Source: Curtobacterium luteum (lineage in GTDB: Bacteria > Actinomycetota > Actinomycetes > Actinomycetales > Microbacteriaceae). From it: DNA of 64,000 bases. Positions 16,820 through 24,186 of this stretch are shown here, piece after piece. Location: the NCBI RefSeq assembly GCF_014646995.1, contig NZ_BMOI01000002.1:207111-271110 (forward strand), written 5' to 3'. A program made the translations under genes and the position numbers. Numbering within the stretch: the first letter of the stretch is position 1; each line of letters begins with the position of its first letter. Under the pieces are notes generated by a model. The model was not told where the DNA came from. It did no database searches and saw nothing but the letters and a program-made list of their open reading frames with translations.

Positions 16820-16897
16820 TCAGTCGTAGCCGAGGACCACCGGGTCGTCGTCGGACGGGTCGGGCGTGCTGCCGACCGCCCCCGGCCCGGCGTTCAT
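16820..16897 (-). CDS. Possible 25-residue coupled small ORF
   Basis: ATG 16897 overlaps the stop of the DUF6611-like gene by four bases (ATGA) and the frame reads 25 residues to TGA. The product is acidic and Pro-rich (NAGPGAVGSTPDPSDDDP). The overlap suggests translational coupling, but the peptide is short and may simply be chance. Confidence 0.25.
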   Translation of the reverse strand: MNAGPGAVGSTPDPSDDDPVVLGYD

Positions 16898-17502
16898 GCG
16901 CGACCCCGTCGGGGCGTCTCGGGCAGGGAACTCCAGACGTCCGCCCAGAGGAGCTCGAACTCCACCGCGCTGATCGTCCCGGCGAGCGCCGCTCGTTCGT
17001 ACACCACGAGTGCGTCGAGCGACCCGGCGAGCAAGCGTGCGTCCCCGTGCCCGCGGGGTCGACCGCCGCCGTGGAAGGTGGTCACGGTCAGGGTGCGCAC
17101 CGAGGGTCGCGTCCGACGGGTCGCGCGCCGCAGGACGAGGAACCCGGAGCCGTACAGCGCGGCGGCCGCCAGGGTACCCCCGAGCGCGGAGCCGTTCAGG
17201 GCCGCCATCACGCCGAGGGCGGGGAGCGCGCCGGCCACGCCCCACGCGTGCAGCGCCCGGAGGAGGATCCGCTCTCGGGTGTTCGTGCCCGGTGGGAACA
17301 CCACGAGCGTGCGGGAGCTCCAGAGGGTCCTGCCGGCGGGGTGGACGATCTCGCGCCCCCAGACGTGGAGGTGGCGGTCCCGGGGTCCGGCGTGCGGGAG
17401 GAGCGGCTTCGTGGGCGAGTGCACCGGATCACCGTGCACCCGCGCAGCACGTCGGAGCACCGCCCCTGACGGACTCCTCACGGCCGTCACGGCGATCCTC
17501 AC
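16894..17502 (-). CDS. DUF6611-like membrane protein
   Basis: The 202-residue product contains the segments DRHLHVWGREIVHPAGRTLW and RTLVVFPPGTNTRERILLRA, then two hydrophobic helices (about 105-145), and ends in a soluble helical part (VVYERAALAGTISAVEFELLWADVW). The LVVFPPG pattern resembles short actinobacterial proteins grouped as DUF6611; this assignment is from memory and moderate. GTG 17502 was chosen because the longer frame would run through the operator of the divergent LacI gene. No function is known. Confidence 0.6.
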   Translation of the reverse strand: MRIAVTAVRSPSGAVLRRAARVHGDPVHSPTKPLLPHAGPRDRHLHVWGREIVHPAGRTLWSSRTLVVFPPGTNTRERILLRALHAWGVAGALPALGVMAALNGSALGGTLAAAALYGSGFLVLRRATRRTRPSVRTLTVTTFHGGGRPRGHGDARLLAGSLDALVVYERAALAGTISAVEFELLWADVWSSLPETPRRGRA

Positions 17503-17535
17503 GCGTCGCTGATCTCGTGAGCCGGACGTCAGGGG

Positions 17536-17592
17536 TTGCGGGCGGAACGCGGAGCAGGTATACCTAAACCGGTTCAATGAAACCGGTTCAAA
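17536..17592 (+). promoter_or_regulatory. Promoter with double LacI-type operator
   Basis: A -35-like TTGCGG (17536-17541) and a -10-like TATACC (17559-17564) are 17 bases apart. Immediately downstream come two direct copies of AAACCGGTTCAA (17566-17577 and 17580-17591), each with the palindromic centre AACCGGTT typical of LacI/GalR operators. The sites sit over the expected transcription start, so the following LacI protein probably represses its own operon. Confidence 0.75.
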
Positions 17593-17627
17593 CGATCTGG
17601 ACCAGCACCGCGGCGAGGAGGCCCCCG

Positions 17628-18656
17628 ATGGAACGACGACCCACCATCGTCGACGTCGCGCGGCAGGCCGGGGTGTCCAAGGGCCTCGTGTCCCTCGCGC
17701 TGAACGACCGCCCGGGCGTCAACCAGGCCACCAAGGAACGGATCCAGGCCGCCGCCGCCGAGATCGGCTGGCGACCGAACCCGGCCGCCCGCAGCCTGAC
17801 CAGCCGGCGCGCGTACGCCCTCGGCCTCGTCGTGAAGCGCGACCCGCGGATCATCGAGACGGACCCGTTCTTCGCCGCGTTCATCGCCGGCCTCGAGACG
17901 GTCCTGTCCGACCGCGGGCAGGTCCTCGTGCTCAGCGTCGTGCCGGACGCGGGCGCCGAAGAGCGCTCGTACCGCTCCCTCGCCGCCGACGGGCGCGTGG
18001 ACGGCTTCATCCTCACCGACCTCCTCCGGCACGACCGACGGATCGCACTGCTCGCCGAGCTCGGGGTCCGCGGCGTCACGCTCGGCGAGCCCGACGTCCC
18101 GACGACGTTGCCGGCCGTACGGCGCGAGTACGAGGACGGCATCGACGACCTCGTCCGGTACCTCGCGGGCCTCGGGCACGAGCGGATCGCGCACGTCGCG
18201 GGCAACGAGGACATGCTGCACGGCCGTGCCCGACGCGAGCAGTTCGAACGCGTCGCCGCGGCCCTCGGCATCGAGGCGCGGGTGGTCCCGACGGACTTCT
18301 CCCCCGAGCAGGGCGCCGACGCCACGCGGACGCTCCTCGCGCTCGACCCGGGCGTCCGTCCGACCGCGATCGTGTACGGCAACGACCCGATGGCGGTCGC
18401 GGGCATGGCGGTCGCACAGGGCGCGGGCCTCCGCATCCCGGACGACCTCTCGGTCACCGGGCTCGACGGGTCCCAGATCGGGCAGTTCGTCTACCCGGCC
18501 CTGACGACCCTCGACAACGACCCGGTCGAGTGGGGGCGCGTCGTCGCGTCCACCCTGCTCGACCTCGTCGACGGGCACGAGCCCGTCGACCGCTCCCTCA
18601 CCCCCGCGCGGCTCATCGTCCGCGGGTCGACGGGCGCGCCGACACCCCGGCACTGA
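17628..18656 (+). CDS. LacI family regulator heading a glycosidase/ABC operon
   Basis: The 342-residue repressor has a helix-turn-helix at the start (TIVDVARQAGVSKGLVSLAL), the hinge NPAARSLTSRRA and a sensor domain with the segments IDDLVRYLAGLGHERIAHVAG and DLSVTGLDGS. ATG 17628 follows GCGAGGAGG; the longer frame would start inside the operator. It is the first gene of a same-strand series (regulator, binding protein, two permeases, two propeller glycosidases, secreted protein), so it likely controls the whole set and itself through the sites at 17566-17592. Confidence 0.93.
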   Translation: MERRPTIVDVARQAGVSKGLVSLALNDRPGVNQATKERIQAAAAEIGWRPNPAARSLTSRRAYALGLVVKRDPRIIETDPFFAAFIAGLETVLSDRGQVLVLSVVPDAGAEERSYRSLAADGRVDGFILTDLLRHDRRIALLAELGVRGVTLGEPDVPTTLPAVRREYEDGIDDLVRYLAGLGHERIAHVAGNEDMLHGRARREQFERVAAALGIEARVVPTDFSPEQGADATRTLLALDPGVRPTAIVYGNDPMAVAGMAVAQGAGLRIPDDLSVTGLDGSQIGQFVYPALTTLDNDPVEWGRVVASTLLDLVDGHEPVDRSLTPARLIVRGSTGAPTPRH

Positions 18657-18706
18657 CGCCGGACAGACGAGGACGGCCGAGCGGAGCGCCAGCGCTCCCA
18701 CCCGTC

Positions 18707-18733
18707 CAGCACAGCACAGCACAGCACAGCACA
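18707..18733 (+). repeat. CAGCA pentanucleotide repeat in the leader
   Basis: Five perfect tandem copies of CAGCA followed by CA lie 25 bases before the binding-protein start, between it and the LacI gene. Slippage here would change the leader length, not a reading frame. Confidence 0.85.
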
Positions 18734-18757
18734 CCGACCACCGACGAAGGAGTCACC

Positions 18758-20056
18758 ATGCAACGGCGCATGCTCGCCATCGGGACCGCGATCGCCGCGG
18801 CCACCGCGCTCGCCCTGACCGGATGCTCCGGCGGGGGCGCCGCGTCGAACAGCGACGCGATGAAGGCCAAGGGCCCGATCACCATCTGGTACTCGAACAA
18901 CGAGCAGGAGGTCCAGTGGGGCAAGGCCGCCGTCGCCTCGTGGAACAAGGACCACCCCGACCAGCAGGTGAAGGGCCAGGAGGTCCCCGCCGGCAAGAGC
19001 ACCGAAGAGGTCATCGGCGCGGCGATCACGGCAGGTACCACGCCCTGCCTCGTGTTCAACAACCTGCCCGCCGCGACCGGCCAGTTCCAGAAGCAGGGCG
19101 GCCTCGTCGACCTGTCGAAGTTCAGCGGCGCGGACGCCTACATCGAGGCCCGCTCCGGCGACACGGCCGACCAGTACAAGTCGTCCGACGGCGACTTCTA
19201 CCAGATGCCGTGGAAGTCGAACCCCGTGATGATCTTCTACAACAAGGCGATCTTCGAGAAGGCCGGGCTCGACACCGAGGACCCGAAGCTCAGCACCTAC
19301 GACGACTTCCTGGCGGCGGCCGCGAAGATCAAGGCCTCGGGCGCCGCGCCGTACGCGATCTACCCGACGCCGACGAGCGAGTTCTTCCAGCCGAACTTCG
19401 ACTACCTGCCGCTCTACGCCGCCGCGACCGGTGGCAAGGGCATGGCGACGAAGGACGGCACGGCGACGTTCGACACCCAGGCCGGCCGCGACGTCGCCGA
19501 GTTCTGGAAGACCGTCTACGAGAAGGGCTACGCGGGCACCGAGCAGCTGCAGGGCGACGCCTTCGCGACCGGCAAGGCCGCGATGGCGATCGTCGGCCCG
19601 TGGGCGATCGCGTCCTACAAGGGCAAGGTCGACTGGGGCAGCGTGCCCGTCCCCACCAAGGACGGCATCTCGGCCGACCAGACCTGGACCTTCCCGGACG
19701 CCAAGAACGTCGGCATGTACTCGTCCTGCAAGAACCAGGGCACCGCGTGGGACTTCCTGAAGTACGCCACGAGCAAGGACCAGGACCAGCAGCTCCTCGA
19801 GACGACCGGCCAGATGCCGATCCGGAAGGACCTCGCCACGACGTACGCCGACTACTTCAAGGCCAACCCGTCGTACCAGGAGTTCGGTTCGCAGGCGGCC
19901 CGCACGGTCGACGACCCGGCCGGCGCGAACACGATCGCCGCGCTCCAGGGCTTCCGTGATTTCTACACGAAGGCCGTCATCTCCGGGCAGGGGGACCTCG
20001 ACTCGCAGCTGGGGGCCGCGGCGTCGAAGTTCACCCAGCAGATGCAGCAGCAGTAG
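18758..20056 (+). CDS. ABC transporter substrate-binding lipoprotein
   Basis: This 432-residue family 1 solute-binding protein has a lipoprotein signal (ALALTGCSGG) and the typical opening ITIWYSNNEQEVQWGKAAVASW. Several aromatic residues in the middle (DFYQMPWKSNPVMIFYNK) fit a sugar-binding cleft. ATG 18758 follows GAAGGAG. The next permease gene starts 15 bases after its stop. The ligand is inferred to be the substrate of the downstream GH130-type enzyme, perhaps a manno- or gluco-oligosaccharide. Confidence 0.92.
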   Translation: MQRRMLAIGTAIAAATALALTGCSGGGAASNSDAMKAKGPITIWYSNNEQEVQWGKAAVASWNKDHPDQQVKGQEVPAGKSTEEVIGAAITAGTTPCLVFNNLPAATGQFQKQGGLVDLSKFSGADAYIEARSGDTADQYKSSDGDFYQMPWKSNPVMIFYNKAIFEKAGLDTEDPKLSTYDDFLAAAAKIKASGAAPYAIYPTPTSEFFQPNFDYLPLYAAATGGKGMATKDGTATFDTQAGRDVAEFWKTVYEKGYAGTEQLQGDAFATGKAAMAIVGPWAIASYKGKVDWGSVPVPTKDGISADQTWTFPDAKNVGMYSSCKNQGTAWDFLKYATSKDQDQQLLETTGQMPIRKDLATTYADYFKANPSYQEFGSQAARTVDDPAGANTIAALQGFRDFYTKAVISGQGDLDSQLGAAASKFTQQMQQQ

Positions 20057-20071
20057 GACGGGAGGCCCGGC

Positions 20072-21028
20072 TTGACCACGCAGACCGCGTCACCGACGCG
20101 CGGGGTCACGCCGGGCAGCCCGACGGGCGGCGGCCGGAAGCCGCTGCACGTCCGACTGCTCGGCAAGAACCCCCTGGGGTGGCTGTTCAGCGCCCCCTAC
20201 CTGGTGTTCGTCATCGCGATCTTCGCCTACCCGGTGTGCTTCGCGGTGTACATGTCCTTCAAGGACTACTTCTTCGCCGCCCCCGGCGTGAACGTCGACC
20301 GGCCGTGGGTCGGACTGCAGAACTACGTGCAGGTCTTCCAGGACCCGCAGGTGCTGCAGTCGTTCCGGAACGTCGGCGTCTTCCTCGTCATCAACGTGCC
20401 CCTGACCGTCGTGCTCGCCCTCGTGCTCGCCTCGGCGCTCAACGGCGCCGTGCGCTGGGGGACGTTCTTCCGGGTGAGCTACTACGTGCCCTACGTCACC
20501 GCGAGCGTCGCGGTCGTCGGAGTCTGGCTGTTCCTGTTCAGCCAGGGCGGGGTCGTGAACAGCGTCCTCGGACCGCTCGCGCCGAGCCCGTCGTGGCTCA
20601 GCAACCCGGCCCTCGCGATGCCGATGATCGCGGTGTTCGTGACGTGGAAGCAGCTCGGGTTCTACATCCTGCTGTACCTCGCGGCGCTGCAGAACGTACC
20701 GAAGGAGCTCTACGAGTCGGCGTCCACCGACGGCGCGGGCAAGATCCGGCAGTTCTTCTCGGTGACCGTCCCCGGCGTCCGGCCCGCGACGGTGCTCGTG
20801 CTGCTGCTCAGCACCGTGACGGGCGCGAACCTCTTCACCGAGCCCTACCTGCTCACCGGCGGCGGCGGCCCGAACGGCGCCTCCACCAGCCCCGTGCTGC
20901 TCATCTACCAGCAGGGCATCCAGCAGGGCCACCCCGGCTACGCGGCGGCCATCGGCATCGTCCTGATGATCGGCGTCCTGATCATCGCGTTCCTGCAGAA
21001 CAAGTTCGCAGGTGGGAGGGAATCATGA
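20072..21028 (+). CDS. Carbohydrate ABC transporter permease (MalF type)
   Basis: The 318-residue permease starts at TTG 20072, which is supported by GACGGGAGG at the right distance and by the absence of an ATG before the first helix. Six helices follow an N-terminal Gly/Pro-rich segment. The EAA loop reads ESASTDGAGKI, slightly divergent from the usual EAA spelling. The last segment, with TGGGGPNGASTSP, is typical of the family. The stop overlaps the next start by four bases. Confidence 0.93.
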   Translation: MTTQTASPTRGVTPGSPTGGGRKPLHVRLLGKNPLGWLFSAPYLVFVIAIFAYPVCFAVYMSFKDYFFAAPGVNVDRPWVGLQNYVQVFQDPQVLQSFRNVGVFLVINVPLTVVLALVLASALNGAVRWGTFFRVSYYVPYVTASVAVVGVWLFLFSQGGVVNSVLGPLAPSPSWLSNPALAMPMIAVFVTWKQLGFYILLYLAALQNVPKELYESASTDGAGKIRQFFSVTVPGVRPATVLVLLLSTVTGANLFTEPYLLTGGGGPNGASTSPVLLIYQQGIQQGHPGYAAAIGIVLMIGVLIIAFLQNKFAGGRES

Positions 21029-21969
21029 CCCAGGCGACCACCCCCCGGGCCGCAGCCGACCTGACGGCGGCGAGCCGCGCCTCCCGGCAGGACACCCCGA
21101 GGCGGCGGCGACCCCGCCGCCTGGACGGACAGCAGCTGAGCCGGGGCCAGGCGGCCCTGCGGTTCGTCGTGCTGCTCGCCGGCGCGCTGCTCTTCCTGTT
21201 CCCGTTCTGGTACATGGTGATCGGCTCGCTCCAGCGCGAGCCGGACACCTCCGTCGCCGGGGCGTTCCCGAACCCGGCGAACATCGACCTGCACAACTAC
21301 GCGCAGATCGACTCCCGGGTCGACCTGCTGCAGGGGCTCGTGAACTCCGGCATCTTCACCGCCGGGGTCGTGCTCTGCACCGTCGTGTTCGGCGTCCTCG
21401 CCGGGTACGCGCTGTCCGTGCTCCAGTGGAAGGGGCGTGGGACGACGTTCGCGCTCGCCCTGCTCGTGCAGGTCGTGCCGTTCCAGCTGCTCATGATCCC
21501 GCTGTACGTCCTCATCGCCCGCGACTACGGCCTGAGCGACAACTACCTCGGCATGATCCTGCCGTTCGCGATCAACTCCGCCGCGGTGGTGATCTTCCGG
21601 CAGTACTTCCTGCAGGTGCCGCAGGAGATCTTCGACGCCGCCCGCATCGACGGCGCCGGGGAGCTCCGTGTGCTCTGGAGCGTCGCGCTCCCCCTCATCC
21701 GACCGGCGCTCGTCACCGTCGTGCTGGTCACGTTCATCGGGCCGTGGAACGAGTTCCTCTGGCCGTTCCTCATCACGAAGGAAGCCTCCATGCAACCGCT
21801 CGCCGTCTCCCTGGCGAACTACATCTCGAACGTCGCGTCCTCGACCGCGAACCCGTACGGCGCGATCCTCGCCGGCGCGGTCGTGCTCGCGGCCCCCGTC
21901 GTCGTGCTGTTCATCGTGTTCCAGCGGTGGTTCATCGCGACCGACATCGGATCGGGGGTGAAGGGCTGA
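21025..21969 (+). CDS. Carbohydrate ABC transporter permease (MalG type)
   Basis: The 314-residue partner permease has an Arg-rich cytoplasmic N-terminus (TPRRRRPRR), six helices and the EAA loop DAARIDGAGEL. ATG 21025 lies in the ATGA overlap with the upstream permease, and its own stop overlaps the next ATG (TGATG). The tight packing indicates one polycistronic message. No ATPase is encoded here. Confidence 0.93.
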   Translation: MTQATTPRAAADLTAASRASRQDTPRRRRPRRLDGQQLSRGQAALRFVVLLAGALLFLFPFWYMVIGSLQREPDTSVAGAFPNPANIDLHNYAQIDSRVDLLQGLVNSGIFTAGVVLCTVVFGVLAGYALSVLQWKGRGTTFALALLVQVVPFQLLMIPLYVLIARDYGLSDNYLGMILPFAINSAAVVIFRQYFLQVPQEIFDAARIDGAGELRVLWSVALPLIRPALVTVVLVTFIGPWNEFLWPFLITKEASMQPLAVSLANYISNVASSTANPYGAILAGAVVLAAPVVVLFIVFQRWFIATDIGSGVKG

Positions 21970-23066
21970 TGCCGGCACTCACCACCGACCTCCTCGCCGA
22001 CGAGTACCAGCGCGCCCTGCAGCACACGAACGCGCTGACCGACCGCATCTCGACCGACGACTTCTCGGCACACTACGACGACCCACCCGCGTGGATGGTC
22101 GGCCCGTTCCGCCGGGACCCGTCGCTCACCTTCACGGCACCCGGGTGGACCGACCCGACGGGCATCGGCTGGACCGCGTCCTCGGTCTTCAACCCCACCC
22201 TCGCGGTCGCGCCCGACGAGCGTGGCACGGTGGTCGCGGTGGACCCCGCGACCGGCCTGGAGGCACGACACGCCCTCCACCTCGTCTACCGGGCGTCCCC
22301 GGTGAAGGAGTCGACGTCGTCCCGGGTCGGGCACGCGGTCCTGACCGCGGACGGCTGGGTCGACGACGGCGCGCCGATCCTCTGGCCGACGGAGTCGAAC
22401 GAGGGCCTCGGCGTCGAGGACCCGAAGCTCTACCGCGCCGAAGGGCGCTGGTGGTGCTACTACAACGCGATCTGGGACACGCGGGGCAGCGACCTCCGCG
22501 AGACGTACCCGGACGCGGGCGACGTCGGGTGCGACATCGCCCTGGCGGTCTCCGACGACCTCGTGCACTGGGAGAAGACCGGCATCGTCGTGCCGTACGA
22601 GGTCTCGCACCTGTGGGCGAAGGGCGCGGTGATCCCGCGGGACGACGCCGGCAACGCGGTCCGGATCGGCGGCGAGTACCTCATGTACGTGTCCGAGGGG
22701 TGCGGCGGGAAGCTCACCGTCGGGCACTCGGACGACATGCTGCACTGGACCTTCACGCACGAGGACTACCTCGACGTCAGCACCCTCGGGCAGCACGTGC
22801 ACGAGGTCGCCTGCGCCGTGGTCGACGGCGACCGGCTCGTCCTCGACTTCTTCCTCGCCGACCACGACGGGGCGTTCGCAGCCGGGCAGGCGCTCTACGC
22901 GGTCGACGCCCCCTTCACGCAGCGCGACGTGCACGCCGGCGGGTCGCTCGCGTGGGGTGGGCTCCTGCGCTGGCCGACGCCGGACGGTCCACGGGTCTTC
23001 GCGCAGGGGTGGGACGCCCCGCGCGGCAGTCGCGAGCTGTACCTGTACCAGGAGGTGCCGGCATGA
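21969..23066 (+). CDS. Five-bladed beta-propeller glycosidase (GH43/GH130-like)
   Basis: The 365-residue protein lacks a signal peptide. It has repeated propeller-blade motifs: FNPTLAVAPDERG, LGVEDPKLYRAEGRWWCYYN (acidic VEDPKL as in GH32/43/62/130 enzymes), DIALAVSDDLVHWEKTG and KLTVGHSDDMLHWTF. The late segment reads GLLRWPTPDGPRVFAQGW. Catalytic residues cannot be assigned with certainty. It lies in an operon with an importer and a GH130-type gene, so a cytoplasmic role on imported oligosaccharides is likely. The substrate is unknown. Confidence 0.75.
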   Translation: MPALTTDLLADEYQRALQHTNALTDRISTDDFSAHYDDPPAWMVGPFRRDPSLTFTAPGWTDPTGIGWTASSVFNPTLAVAPDERGTVVAVDPATGLEARHALHLVYRASPVKESTSSRVGHAVLTADGWVDDGAPILWPTESNEGLGVEDPKLYRAEGRWWCYYNAIWDTRGSDLRETYPDAGDVGCDIALAVSDDLVHWEKTGIVVPYEVSHLWAKGAVIPRDDAGNAVRIGGEYLMYVSEGCGGKLTVGHSDDMLHWTFTHEDYLDVSTLGQHVHEVACAVVDGDRLVLDFFLADHDGAFAAGQALYAVDAPFTQRDVHAGGSLAWGGLLRWPTPDGPRVFAQGWDAPRGSRELYLYQEVPA

Positions 23067-24136
23067 CCAGGGTCGTGCCCGCGGCGGCGTTCCCGTACGT
23101 GCTCGAACGGGTCGGCCTCGTCATGGAGCCGCTGGCCGACGGGCCGCTCGAGGCCGAGGGCGTCCTCAACCCGGGCAGCGGACGCGGCCCGGACGGGGAG
23201 CTCTACCTCCTCCCACGGCTCGTGGCCGACGGCAACGTCTCGCGGATCGGCATCGCCCGGGTCCTCGTCGAGGACGGGGTCCCGACCGGCGTCGAACGAC
23301 AGGGCGTCGTGCTCGAGCCCGAGCGCTCGTGGGAGGTCGGCGCGGTGAACGCCGGCGTCGAGGACCCTCGGACGACCTGGGTCCCCGCGCTCGGCCTCCA
23401 CGTGATGACCTACGTGGCGTACGGGCCGCTCGGGCCGCACACCGCGGTCGCCGTGTCGGACGACCTCCGCTCGTGGCGGCGGCTCGGACCCGTGCGGTTC
23501 GCCTACGACGACGCGCTCGACGTCGACCTGGCGATGTACTTCAACAAGGACTGCGTGTTCCTGCCGGAGCCCGTCACGGCGCCGGACGGGACCGAGAGCC
23601 TGGCGGTGCTCCACCGCCCGGGCTGGGACCTGTCCGAGATCCGGCCGTCCGAGGGGCTCCACGCGCCGGGCTGGGTCGAGGACACCCGGCCGTCGATCTG
23701 GATCTCCTTCGTGCCGCTCGACCGGGTGCGCGAGGACGTCGGGGCACTCGCCGAGTGGCGCGGGCACCGGGTCCTCGCCGCCCCTGCCGCCCCGTGGGAG
23801 GAGCTGAAGATCGGGGCCGGCCCGGCGCCGATCCGGGTGCCCGAGGGCTGGTTGCTCCTGCACCACGGCGTCACCGGCGAACTCGTCGGGTCGCTCGCAC
23901 AGCAGCAGAAGGTGAACTACGCCGCCGGGGGCATGCTCCTCGACGCCGACCGTCCGTGGGAGGTGCTCGTCCGGACGGGCGAGCCCCTCATGACCGCGGA
24001 CACCGACGACGAGCGCTCAGGCATCGTGCCGAACGTCGTGTTCCCCACCGCCGTCGAGGAGATCGACGGCGTCCACCACGTCTTCTACGGCATGGCGGAC
24101 TCCAAGATCGGCGTCGCACGACTCGTGCGGCGCTGA
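23063..24136 (+). CDS. GH130-type glycoside phosphorylase or hydrolase
   Basis: The 357-residue cytoplasmic enzyme resembles GH130 proteins, which act on beta-mannosides as phosphorylases (or, in some members, hydrolases). The family layout is seen: NPGSGRGPDGELYLLPR, VNAGVEDPRTTWVPALG with the acidic GVEDPR, HVMTYVAYG, LLLHHGVTGEL, and the closing VVFPTAVEEIDGVHHVFYGMAD. ATG 23063 overlaps the preceding stop by four bases. With the importer and the propeller protein upstream, it suggests phosphorolytic use of a manno-oligosaccharide. The phosphorylase versus hydrolase choice cannot be made from sequence alone here. Confidence 0.85.
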   Translation: MTRVVPAAAFPYVLERVGLVMEPLADGPLEAEGVLNPGSGRGPDGELYLLPRLVADGNVSRIGIARVLVEDGVPTGVERQGVVLEPERSWEVGAVNAGVEDPRTTWVPALGLHVMTYVAYGPLGPHTAVAVSDDLRSWRRLGPVRFAYDDALDVDLAMYFNKDCVFLPEPVTAPDGTESLAVLHRPGWDLSEIRPSEGLHAPGWVEDTRPSIWISFVPLDRVREDVGALAEWRGHRVLAAPAAPWEELKIGAGPAPIRVPEGWLLLHHGVTGELVGSLAQQQKVNYAAGGMLLDADRPWEVLVRTGEPLMTADTDDERSGIVPNVVFPTAVEEIDGVHHVFYGMADSKIGVARLVRR

Positions 24137-24186
24137 TCGCCCGACCCCTGTGACGAACCCACTCATCCCGAGAACGAGGAGATGCA

